64,000 nt of DNA. It comes from Rhizophagus irregularis. Its lineage: Eukaryota; Glomeromycota; Glomeromycetes; Glomerales; Glomeraceae. The position numbers were made by a program, and so were the translations under genes. The stretch covers positions 124,001 to 188,000 of the forward strand of contig NC_089448.1 in NCBI RefSeq assembly GCF_026210795.1. The letters run 5' to 3'. A model generated the notes under the pieces. It made no database searches, was not told the origin of the DNA, and saw only the letters and a list, made by a program, of their open reading frames with translations. Shown here piece after piece: positions 30,476-41,721 of this stretch (its first letter is position 1; each line of letters opens with the position of its first letter).

Positions 30476-32246
30476 TTCGTTTGATAAACAAATGCAATAT
30501 GTATATATACGTTAGTCAATTGATGAATTAAAATAAAGGATTATTATAACCAAAAATTTATTATAGTTTAATTACAAGATTATAAATAAAAGTCCTTACT
30601 AAAATTCTATATTGTTTCTTTTATATACTCCAGTTTATGTAATATGTGAAATTAATAAATTATTTGACTTTGGTCAACAATTTCTTTGACGATTCGGGTC
30701 AAAATTTTGATAAGTTGGGGCGTTGCCGCGTTGCTGGGCCACGCTGGCCAAAGTTAGAATGTTACTTTCAATTTTTAATTTTTAACAACTCGTCGATGTC
30801 GATTTACGTAGCGTGGACAATTAATCACTTCTTTTAAGTTTGAAGAGTTCAAAGGTCTTAGAAGTTATTCTTCGCCCTTTCCGCTCGATTCGGCAATTCT
30901 TAATAAGAATTTAACATTGGCGCTAAAGAAATGTTCCAATGAACAATCTGAAGAATCAGGAATTACTATAAAAGAAAGTACGGTAGTCGGTAGTGGCTGA
31001 GCCGATGAGGTAACAAGATTAACATAACGAGTATGATAAAAGGTTTCCAAAAGTCAAAGAGATCAAAAATGACAATATCTCTTTTAACCAGCTAATATAC
31101 AAGTTATATAGAAGAAAAATGCTGATGATTCTTATTTTCATTTCATTTTAACTTCCACTCTTTCGTACTATCGTAGCGACCATGTTTCTCTATAGGTAAT
31201 TATCCTTCTTTTACGCAAACTGGGCTCGCATTGTATAATATGGGTGTTAACATCCGGAAATTATTTTAGATGTAAGAATTCGTAGTCCTGCGGTGGGGTG
31301 TAATCCTATGTAAGTATACACAAGTTCATGTAAATTTTCATAAGAAGTTTTATACCCGTCGCATGCCCCTATAAAAAATTTTATCCGTGATTTCTGTAAA
31401 AACTCCGTAAAAATGAGCCTTTCACGGATCCAATCACGGAAAATGTAAATAATTCGATAAATTCCGTGATATAAGGGTTATTAATTCCGGAAATATGAGC
31501 CTTTTACGGAAAAGAGATGGAATATAAAAAATGGATTGACTTTTTTTACAGGGATGGTTACGCCTAAAAAACTAAATGAATTGAATAGATCGTTACTATT
31601 ACGCAGCTAGTGTAGTTTGTTATACTATACCACGCACCATGTACACAGTATATCTGTTTTAATAAATAAAAATAAAATAAAATAAGAAAATGTAATATGT
31701 AATGTGTTGCTATCAATTCAAATGGTAAAAAAACGTTCGAAACGTTAAAAAATGTTAACGATAAAATCGGGACGTTAGCAAACGTTCCGATAAATTTTTA
31801 ACACCATGGATTTTTTAATTTCCTAAAATGTGGCTCGTTTTTTTCAGAAAGTGAGTAAAAAAAAAGTTTTTTTCAAGTTAAAAAAAAAAAATTCTTAAAA
31901 TTATGTTGCATAATTGGGATGCTACACGCCATATTGATACTGTGGTAAAAAATATTCCTACATTTTAATATTGTAATGAAATTTTATTGAAAATATTCTA
32001 TTACTTTTCTTTATACCAAAGTATAATTATGAATTTAATATTTTTATACAAAGTAAAAGTGAATACCCTTTCTGTTTTGAGATATCTTTACATAATTAGA
32101 CAAAAATAAATAATGCAAAAAATCAATTAAAGGATATTAGGAATTTATTTTTTTATTTGGCTACATGAAATCTTTCAAAATTCTGCTGTATAGCCAAAAT
32201 CAAAAGATGCACTTAAAGCATAACATAATAACCTTTTGATGCTTAT
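30476..32246. other. Intergenic, no gene seen
   Basis: About 1.8 kb. Small direct repeats (ATGAGCCTTT.ACGGA at about 31414 and 31495), inverted TCCGTGAT/ATCACGGA strings (31385-31475) and a cluster of AACGTT strings (31727-31790) are present. Short open stretches at 30646-30837 and 30865-31050 show no family features. Confidence 0.4.
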
Positions 32247-32253
32247 TTTTGAG

Positions 32254-33254
32254 GGTTACGGTACATTTCGCCGAAGAAATTTCTCCGAAGGGAAGTTTTA
32301 CCGAAGGAACGTTTCGCCGATGGGACGTTTCGTCGAAAATCATTTTATCGAATCCATTTCACCGAATCGTCCATTTCGCCGAATGGACGTTTCACTGAAA
32401 ATGATAGCGATTAACATTTTTAAAAAAATATTTATCACGCAATGAAAATAAAATTTAATTCGTGATCCGCGTAAAAAGTAGAGAATCTAATTATTAAAAA
32501 CCGGGGTTAAGTTATATATAGTAATATATAATAGCGCGGAATCTGAAGACGCGGCAAATTAAAGCACGAATTTTTTAAATATGATGTAAATACTAAAACC
32601 ATCAGCATAAAATTATACCATTTGGCTAACTTTTTACTAGAAGTCCGGTAAAATTTTCAATAATTAGAAATAACTTTCCTATGAGCCTAAAAGTAAAAAT
32701 CCATTATTCTCAACGTTAAAAATAAGGTATTTTTTACCTTTAAGCCTATAAGTAAGTCATTTATAGTGCTCAAAAAATTTATCGGACTTTCAACAAAAGT
32801 AGTACTTTGGTTTTCCATGACGTCAGATTTTGTGCTATTATATAATTACCCCGATTTTCTCTCTACTTTATTTGCGGATCACGAATTAAAAATTATTTTT
32901 AAGAATTTTTCCTTTCCAGCATATTATCACTTTAACATTCAAGTAATTGTTAAGCAATAAATTAATAACTTTATTTTCCTGAAAATATTTATTTGCGAAA
33001 AAGCAACGAGATAAGTAACTTAATAAAAATCAGCTAATTTAAATAATTTTTGGCGAAATATCCATTCAGCAAAATGTCCATTCGGCGAAAATTCCATTTG
33101 ATAAAATGACTTCGACGAAATGGAATCGGTAAAATGGTATTTTGGCGAAACGTCCTTTCGGCGAAATACCCCTTCGGCGAAATATCCCTTCGGAGAAATG
33201 GCTTCGGTGAAATGGTTTCAGTGAAATGGACTTCGGCGAAAAGTCCAAATACCA
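32254..33254. mobile_element. Foldback element 1 (~1-kb palindrome)
   Basis: Both ends are arrays of degenerate 16-20-bp units around TTTCGCCGAAGGGACG, in opposite orientation (about 32262-32410 and 33045-33245). Inside, arms pair again: AATTCGTGATCCGC at 32457-32470 against 32874-32887, and AGAAGTCCGGTAAA at 32639 against TTTATCGGACTTT at 32778, with the centre near 32710. TTTGAG (32248-32253 and 33255-33260) may be the target-site duplication. No transposase frame is present, so it would be non-autonomous. Its GC-rich ends contrast with the window. Confidence 0.8.
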
Positions 33255-35270
33255 TTTGAGTATTCTATTATCTTTTTGCTTCTTTTTGCAGCCATAGCTT
33301 TTGATTTGCACTTAATTTCACCATTATCACCATTATCTCAATGATTAATTGATAATAAATTTAAAATTAATAATTTTTATTTTGTTAAAGTTGAGGTACC
33401 CCTATAAAAAAAAGAATGTCCGAAAATTGTCACCAAAAATGTCCAGGAAAATGGAAAATTGCAATATTCCGGACATTTCCTGGATATTGAACCTGAACCC
33501 TCTAGGATTGCAATTTTCTGAACATTTTCGATGTTAATTTTCGGAATATATGTATATTAAAATTAATAATTAATTATTTATTTGATGATTTTATGATAAA
33601 TCAATGTATCTTTAAAGTAAGAGTTAAAATGTACTGTATATAAATTTCTAATTAAATTTGCGTAATATAAATAAAATTAATTCTTAATTATATATAAAAA
33701 CTGTAGTTTTTATTTTAATACAGTTAATAATTCAAAATTTTATTTTGTAACAAAGCTTCAGTTAACTTTAATGTTGCTTTGAAATATCACATTTATTCGA
33801 CTTGTATTTCCTTTGAAAAAATTCATGAATTAGTCTTCTAAAATTATATTATTTCTTCAACAATAACTTCAAAACTTAAAACTAAAATAAAAAACAATTA
33901 TTCTGTAATACAAAAAATTCATCAAAAATAGGCCACAAAATTTTATATGGTGTATTAAAAAAATGTTTTGTTTTTTGAGGTGGCTACAAACTCAAATTCT
34001 ATGACGCAGGCCATAACTTAATAAGATCTAACACTATGTATTGCCAATTGACTATTTGGGTAAAATTACTTGCTTTACCAAATTTGAATTGATAAAATTT
34101 ATTTTCATTATACAAAGTCAAGCTTTCAATTTTCAAAGTATTTTATTCCAATTGTTACCACCGATTTATGGCTGTTCGTAAAGCAATAATAACAAAATAG
34201 GTAACAATTATATAACAAACGATAACAATTACTAATAAAATATGTATCGAAATAATAATCAGTGTATATATGGTTAAATCAAAATCAATCGTTAACAATA
34301 AATAGTATAAAGTGTATTCATAAATTAGATAACAATCAGTAGTAAACTAACAAAATAAAAATGTATAAACGGGAACTGATCGGCGGGTTTCTTTATTAAC
34401 GAACAAAAAGGAGTTACAATATTACTGCCTCCCTCGGAGCTCTGTAATATGTATACAATTCTATCTATTAGTTAATAATTGAATTCCACACTCTTTTATC
34501 CCAGCGCAAACTCATCCTATATATATTGTTCGAAACTTGGTAAGATTTTGTCCAAAGTCCAATACTTGTTGCCGGCCAATTTGGTCTCCCGGCCGATTTG
34601 TCCAAAAACCAAGATCGTCTTCCGGTCAATTTTGTCCGGAGTACGAAATCGTCCATGTTTCCCACCCAGCCTTCTGAATCGGCCAAGCCTCAATTCCGGT
34701 TTAACGTCCCACTAACCAATAAAATAAACTATATATAAAATTAGATTTAGTAACTAGTTTCGAGAGAGTAAACATAGTCAATCTGATTATTCTTTACAAT
34801 GTATATCTTAGATAGATTTCTATCCGGCACACATTTAATTTAGTTAGGTCCAAATAGTATAGGTATAGGATGGGTAAGTATTTATTTTATATTATATATT
34901 TTGTAATGTGTCTTTTGTTTTTAGTATAAGAAAACTCTGTTATAGGGTTGTCACGTGATTTGTACGGACGGCTCTAGGTTTCTTACCCTAATCTTTACCC
35001 TAAATGAGATCTAATAATTATATCTTAATAAAAGAAGCGTTACAGTTAAAAAAAAAAAAAAACCAATATATATTCAATTTAATGTTCCATAAAATATCTC
35101 GTGATTTAACCGGGATTTACACTCTAAACTAATTCTATTCGATCAACTAATTTAGTGCAACACAACAAAAAAATTATTGCGTGAAGATCATCTGGTGGTC
35201 ACGTTTTCAGGCTTTGATTTAGATCGTAGATTTACATGGTTAACCCGGTATATCGTACAACGGTGGATGC
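33255..35270. other. Intergenic with dispersed repeats
   Basis: 33425-33530 has inverted TCCAGGAAA/TTTCCTGGA strings. 33590-33880 is a dispersed repeat copy (listed separately). 34370-34740 is richer in GC, with CCGGCCAATTTGG/CCGGCCGATTTG/CCGGTCAATTTTG direct repeats. 34944-35063 ends in a 14-base poly(A) and could be a short retroposon. No gene can be supported. Confidence 0.4.
33590..33880 (+). repeat. Dispersed ~290-bp repeat, copy 1
   Basis: It shares ordered blocks with 57770-58030 (AAAGTAAGAGTTAAAAT, AATTAAATTTGCGT, CAGTTAATAA, GTTAGTCTTCTAAAATTATA-type ends) and its middle with 56390-56520. Unknown type. Confidence 0.7.
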
Positions 35271-35279
35271 AATATTAGT
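35271..35279. repeat. 9-bp target-site duplication, left
   Basis: AATATTAGT, identical to 36215-36223. Confidence 0.75.
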
Positions 35280-36213
35280 AAAGATGGTCATCGGTCCTAG
35301 AAGACCGCGGTCCTACGGTCCTACACCATAAAAAGACGGACCGGTCCGTCTTAGTGTAGGACCGCGGTCTTTCGGTCCTGTATCACATATAATAAGACCG
35401 TCGGTCTTTTTAAGGACCGCAGTCTTTTTAAGACCGATCGGTCTTTTTTCTTTTTTTTGCAAATAAAAAAAGATTTTCTTCCCTAACTTTATTAGGAATA
35501 GCCTTGTTTTATAAATGAACACTAATTGGGATGATTTTTAATATAAATTTTTTTTTACAAATCACCTGGATATCATCACAACGTCATGCAAAATTTAAAG
35601 CTTTGAGAAAAAATACTTCAAAACGCAATATCTCGCTATTCAGTGATTATAAAAGGATAATTTTACCACCATTCGAATCGTCTCGCTGCGGCGCGTCGAA
35701 TGGTATCAAAATCATGATTTTAGAATTGATAAAAAAAAAATTACGTCGGCAAAACTATTTGATAATAAATTCAATAATTACCGACTATCTATCGATCCTA
35801 GAAACATGATTTAGTCACCATTCGACGCGTCTCGCTGAGACGATTCGAATGGTGGTGGTTTCATCCTTTTATGATCACTGGATGACGAGATATTCCGCTT
35901 AAATGCTTTTTTTGGAGTTTCGGAGTTTCAGCGTTTTGACATGCAACTCTACAAGTGGGAAGAGTGATTGTCATTATTTATTGGTTTGGAAATGGCCGGT
36001 CTTTATATTATTTTATGAAGATATTTGTCAGATTAATAGGTTTATTCAATATAAAAATCATTTATTATATGAAGACCGGTATGAGGACTGGTCGGTCCTC
36101 AGGACCGGTCCTACTGCGCCACAAAAAAATGCAAGACCGCGGTCCGGTCCTACAAGTCCTGGGACCGACCAGTCCAGGACCGAGTAGGACCGGTAGGACC
36201 GATGACCATCCTT
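35280..36213. mobile_element. Foldback element 2 (~0.93-kb palindrome, 9-bp TSD)
   Basis: The left end AAAGATGGTCATCGGTCC and the reverse of the right end (AAGGATGGTCATCGGTCC) differ at one base. Both ends are arrays of GGTCCTA/GGACCG and GACCGCGGTC strings (35290-35455, 36060-36210). Inner arms also pair: GCAATATCTCG (35625) with CGAGATATTCCGC (35886), and CACCATTCGAATCGTCTCGC (35669) with its counterpart at 35835-35856; the centre is near 35760. Exact 9-bp duplications flank it, a length typical of Mutator-like elements. No transposase is encoded. Open stretches inside are by-products of the repeats. Confidence 0.85.
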
Positions 36214-36214
36214 A

Positions 36215-36223
36215 AATATTAGT
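36215..36223. repeat. 9-bp target-site duplication, right
   Basis: AATATTAGT, identical to 35271-35279. Confidence 0.75.
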
Positions 36224-36340
36224 CATACGAAACTATTTATAGATTATAATACGGTTTTAGGCTAAAATAATTTTTTTTAGTCACTTTTTTAATATTCTTA
36301 TTTTATTAATCTGAATTCACTTGTAACTTAAAAAGTCTCA

Positions 36341-37168
36341 ATGAGCTTTCGTAATAGATTATTTGTACCTTATGAATGTATTGAACATTTTCAACAAAAT
36401 TTTATAAATTGGACTAGTGGTAATGATGATATCGATAAATTTATTCAAGATACTCAGCTATTAGCTTTTAAATATGATCATATATTGGAATGGATGCCTT
36501 ATGATAGATTTTACAATATAAATTATATTACAGAAAAAAAAGTATATAAAGCAAATTGGATTGATGGAAATATAAGTTATTGGAATGATGAAAATCGAAA
36601 TTTGGAAAGAGAAAACCAACATATGATTGTAACATTGAAAAAATTAAAGAATTCAATAAATATTGAATTAGAATTTAGCAATGAGGTATAATTAACTTGT
36701 TATATAATGAAAATTTTTGTAATTCTAATATTTTAACTAATGTATTATATACTTTTGTAGATTCTCAAAACTTATGGAATAACTCAAAATCCAGAAACAA
36801 AATACTATATGATGGTTTTGAATGACTAATGTAAAAAATGTAATCATACATGTTATGCAGTTCATTTTCAACAAAATTTTGTAAATTGGACCAGTGGTAA
36901 TGATAATGTTGATAAATTTATTCAAGATATCCAGTTATTATTAGCTCATAAAAGTGTAAGAGAAGCATTAGAATGGATATCTTATGATAGATTTTATAAT
37001 ATAAATTATATTACAAAAAAAAAAGTATATAAAGCAAATTGGATTGATGGAAATATAAGTCACTGGAATAGTGAAAAACAAAATTGGGAAAGAGAGAATA
37101 AAAATATAGTTGTAACACTGAGAAGATTAGATAATCCAAAAAACATTACATTAGAATTTATAAATAAG
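36341..37168 (+). pseudogene. Two extra, decayed kinase N-lobe exon copies
   Basis: Exon-like units 36341-36685 and 36761-37168 repeat the N-terminal exon of the kinase that follows. Each has the HFQQNF.NWTSGNDD leader, DKFIQD, EW.(P/S)YDRFYNINYIT and YKANWIDG. Both have lost the glycine loop: ITEKKVYKAN and ITKKKVYKAN replace ITRGGFGKVYRAN. Both end at GAG/AAG followed by a GTATAA donor, and the next block starts after TTTTGTAG or ACTTGTAG in phase 0. The second unit opens with YGITQNPETKYYMMVLND, the start of the next kinase exon, fused to the CKKCN leader. The only stop is TAA at 36827-36829, where the third unit has AAA. They could be upstream exons of one long transcript or dead duplicates. 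Confidence 0.75.
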
Positions 37169-37295
37169 GTATAACGAATTCGTACTTTAATGAAATTTTT
37201 GAAATTTTTAATTTACTAATACTGTATTAAACTTGTAGATTAAAATAGATCATTTATTTTATGGAATAACTCAAAATCCAGAAACAAAATATTAC

Positions 37296-38761
37296 ATGAT
37301 AGTTTTAAATGATAAATGTAAAAAATGTAATTGTATATGTTGTGCAATTCATTTTCAACGAAATTTTGATAATTGGGCTAGTGGTAATGATGATATTGAT
37401 AAACTTATTCAAGATACTCAGCTATCAGCTCATGGTAGTAATCATGACAATGATGTATTTAAAGATGTTTTAGAATGGATACCTTATGATAGATTCTATA
37501 ATATAAAATATATTACAAGAGGTGGATTTGGCAAAGTGTATAGAGCAAATTGGATTGATGGATACATAATTAATTGGAAATCTGGTTTTTGGAACAGACA
37601 TAATGAAAACATGTTTGTAGCTTTGAAGAGTTTGGATAATTCAAAAAATGTTACATTAGAATTTATGAATGAGGTATAATTTAATTATTTTGATTTATTA
37701 TTTTCGACAAGATATTAAAATCGCAAATTGTATTAATATTATATATCTTTATTTTAATATAGATAGCATCTCATAATAAAGGAAAAATAAATAATACTTT
37801 TATTATTGGATTTTATGGAATGACTCAGGATCCAGAAACAAAAAATTATATGATGGTTTTAGATTATGCAGAAGATGGAAGTTTACGAAATTATTTAGAT
37901 AGAGAATATAGCAAATTAAATTGGGATGAAAAGATTGAATATATGTTTGATATTATAACTGGACTTTATCGGATTCATAATAAGGAATTAATTCATCGAG
38001 ATTTGCATATTGGGAATATATTAAAACTTAAATATAGGATCGCTATAACTGATATGGGATTATGTAAGCCTGCAAATTACATTGCATTGGAGAATGCAAA
38101 AAATAACATATATGGTGTTTTATCTTATATAGCTCCTGAAATTTTAAGAGGACAAAACACTTATTCTAAAGCTGCTGATATTTATAGTTTTGGTATAATA
38201 ATGTATGAAATAATTTCTGGATTACCCCCATACCATGATATAAGCCATGATGAAAATTTGGCAATAAACATTTGCCGAGGACTTAGACCAAGGTTTAATG
38301 CTAAAGTACCTCAATTAATTGTTCATTTAATTAAAAGATGCTTAGATGCAAATCCACTAAATCGACCAATGGCAGGAGAGATTAAAGATACTTTACGTAA
38401 ATGGCAATATATACCAGCAGAATTGAAAGCACAAATTGAAGAAGCAGATGAATTTAATAGTGACAATCTACCAATTGATAGTGTAACTTTAACTAATTTA
38501 GGCTTATCATATGAAATTCATTCAGAAGCTATTTATACGAGTAGATTGCTTGATTTCAATGATCTTCCTGAACCAAAAAATTCCGATGATTATTACAAAC
38601 AAAATGATAATATTATAAGCAAGAAATTTTCAGGTAATTAGCTTTAATTAATGAGTTGGTTATTTTAAGTATGCGAATCATTTATTAAAGATGCTAATTA
38701 AATTTTTTATTAAATAGAATCGTTACAAATTGATATTTCTCAATTGAATACTAGTCAGTAA
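37296..38761 (+). CDS. Tyrosine-kinase-like protein kinase (three exons)
   Basis: Exons 37296-37673, 37763-38633 and 38718-38761 join in frame to about 430 residues. The N-terminus has a Cys cluster (CKKCNCICC) and the family leader NWASGNDDIDKLIQ. The kinase domain shows the glycine loop RGGFGKVYRANW, VALKSL (Lys), the catalytic loop HRDLHIGN, DMG in place of DFG (ITDMGLCKP), APEIL and the YSFGIIMYEIISGLPP helix. The tail ends SESLQIDISQLN, usual for this expanded fungal kinase family. An alternative last acceptor at 38858 would end the protein at SGPE. The frame continues upstream to 37239, where it would join the extra N-lobe units. Likely a cytosolic Ser/Thr or dual kinase; target unknown. 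Confidence 0.8.
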
Positions 38762-40594
38762 TTAAAATTAAACTTTAATTTATAAGATTAATGGATTATT
38801 AATGATATTTTTATTTTTTTCTAATGATTTAATGTTATTTTATTTGTTTTCTTTTAGGTCCAGAATAACAAATTAAAAGGTACAGAAACGTTTTGAATTA
38901 AAGTCACAACAAATTTTAGTTGGAGTTACTTAATGGTATATAGTGAAATATTTTCATTAAAAGCATTAACTTTTTTTTATTTTTATATCATTACAATTTA
39001 TAGTCTGTCTAAATTTAGCTTTCTTATAATAAATATATTTTTAAATGGAGTATTTTATTTAGATTTAAATTTATTTATTTTTACTTTTCCAATTTAAAGG
39101 AATGGCAATTTTTTTTTACAACTAAATTAGTGAATAGGATCTTGATTTTATATGTCATTAAATTATATAATTTTATAAATTTGGCTTACAAATAAAGCAA
39201 GTAACAATTTAACAATGATTTTATATTATTTTATGCAAACTCTCAGTATTTTTTTTTTTCAAATAAAATTCCTTTTACTAACATTCTATAGTATAAGTAG
39301 TCTCGTGTTCCAAACTCAAAATTTTAATGCTGTTTTTTTAATAAGAACCTTAGTATCCCTACTACTAGATATGTAAGTGAAATCAAATTGATACGATTTG
39401 TAGCCAAAAAATTTTTTAATATCAACTAGTTAATTAGCCATTAAGTTTATTAATTACCTAATTTAGAATTTTTTGGATGTTTAAACCTCTAGGCTGGGCT
39501 AATATATGATGATAAGTTTAAGAAAGTTTTTTACTCTGCTTTGAACACACGTATTAAAATCATATTGTCTTTACAAAATTCTTCAAGATGACCAGACCAG
39601 CCACGGCAATTAAACAACTATGAGAAATTGCAACTTTAAAAGAAGTGAAAATATACATTGATAAAATAAATACGTATTTAATTTTCATGTATGTAAAATT
39701 ATTAATTCATTAGTATGAGTCGTTATTATTCAAATTTTTTACATAGTCATGCGCTTGATGTCATTTGTAAACCGCAACATTTTTTTTTTCTCGCTTACTT
39801 TTCTTACTTTTGTATTTAATAGTAGAAATGTATAAACAATTTTTTTCAATGTTAGGTAAAATTACATTGTAGTTTTGGAAGATATGAGTGTTATGGAAAC
39901 AATGGCATTACTATTGAAGTTTGGTGATGATCAAAACAAAAATATTCAATTCTCCTACTATATTATCGTTCTCCATTTTTATGATGAAATTTGACCTAAA
40001 AAAAAAAAATAATTATGATATCTTGGCGCATATAAAGTTTTCAAATATTTCACACAAATTTTTAGGTTATTTTAAAGTAAGTTGCATTTATATTTTCTAT
40101 TAATTTCTTATCATTAATATCTTAGATTTATCTATGGTATGTTTATGTTGGTATAGTTCTAATTGTCAAATCTTATATACAAACAGCCGATATACGGATA
40201 TACCAGATAACTCAGTCTCAAATCCTTATCTGTAAATTATATTTATTATTTTTTATCTGAAATTATTTTTGCTTAGTTGCATAATTTATAGTAGTCAACT
40301 GAGATTTATATAATATAATCACATTTATTACATTGAGTAATTGACTATTTGCAATACAAAATACGATTATTAAAGTATAGATAACTCATAATTTCTAGTA
40401 TATATTAAACTAGGGAAACGGAAACCGGTATTAAGTTCGAAGTGACGGTTAAATCACAAAATCTGTCACCTAGTAAGGACAGTTCCCGTGATGAGCAGAA
40501 TAATTGGGAATTACCGGACATAAAAAGGTTCCTTGTGATTTATTAAATGTGGTGAAGCCTCATTCATTTATTTTCATTCATAAAATTTAAGACG
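38762..40594. other. AT-rich intergenic, no gene seen
   Basis: Nothing supportable. A GC-richer patch at about 40410-40560 has GTGAC...GTCAC inverted strings but no coding signal. Confidence 0.4.
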
Positions 40595-40670
40595 TCCTCC
40601 TCTTATTTTCAATTATGATTGAAGCTTCATATATTGTAGTGTAATTTATATTGAGAATTTCAAGATTAAC
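40595..40670 (-). pseudogene. Short F-box gene relic
   Basis: The segment reads on the minus strand NLEILNINYTT.YEASIIIEN, equal to about residues 290-315 of the F-box genes (LEILNIDYITIGETSIIIEN). At DNA level it aligns with about 55080-55140. Only some 25 codons remain. Confidence 0.7.
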
Positions 40671-41721
40671 ATTTTAAATAGGTTTTTATTAATAAACTAA
40701 ATTCCATTATCGAAAACCATCATTTTAGAGTAGATCCTTATGAAGTTGAATTAGCGTTAGAAAAAAATGAGGATTATCTCAATCATAAATCTATAATAAT
40801 TCAAAGATTTACTTTACAAAACTTCACAAAATTAAAACCTTTAAAAAAAAATACCAAATAGATACTTGTTATGATAAGTCACGAGTTTACCACGGAATGA
40901 TCTAATTATTTTTGTTTCCTAATGTAGTTATGCTTGATAATAAATTCCTTTAGTAATTGTGTTTTTTTTTTAAAAAAAAAGTCTATAGAATAGTTACTTA
41001 ATAACAATGGAAAATTTTTTTTTTTGATCATTGTGCTTACACAAATCAGGATGCTTACACATGACAGATACAGTATTTCTCATTATATCTTTCAATTATT
41101 AAATAGACTTCACAAACCTAGCATAAATGAGATATAATAAATACTCACATCAGAAATTTTTATAGGAATGGGACTGTATTGTATGAGAGGTGATATTAGA
41201 GATTGTAATTTACTATTAAACGTAAAATACATGCTTTTGGTCTATCCATGGGTTGATAAATAAATATTTCAAATGTGAAAAGAATAGTATATGATTTTTT
41301 CATCCATTTTTAATTGCAATTTTATTAAATAATATTAAACTGATGAATTGCTATATTTACTAGACAAATAAACTTAATTTATTTGATTCAGAGTTTATTA
41401 ATGATTTATATCATTTTTAGCGAATTCTAGTGATTCTTTATCAACTTATACTACAGAATATCACGATTCAAATTTATACATCCATCATCATGTAACAATA
41501 AAAAAGCGTATCACGTGGAATTAATGGAAATTTCCTGGCTCGCACTATCAGTTGTTTCTCAAATCACGGGATGTGCGGCTAGTTAGATTCTGTGTAGCAT
41601 CTAACACATCACTCGATATTTTCATAAAACAGGCGGAGTCTCTCACCATGAAAAAATATCACAACTATCAAGTGGAGCGATGATTGATAATAAAGACATT
41701 TGTCATCATCATTTGCCATCG
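40671..41721. other. Intergenic, no gene seen
   Basis: AT-rich, with a T(n)A(n) palindrome at 40962-40980. No gene can be supported. Confidence 0.4.

Noticed and set aside
34370-35063. LTR retrotransposon remnant or SINE
   Set aside because: GC-richer sequence and a poly(A) run are present, but I found no paired ends, no target-site duplication and no tRNA-like promoter.
35531-36215. Open stretches of 80-95 codons inside foldback element 2
   Set aside because: They are by-products of GC-rich repeats and both palindrome arms give similar shadows; no homology signal.
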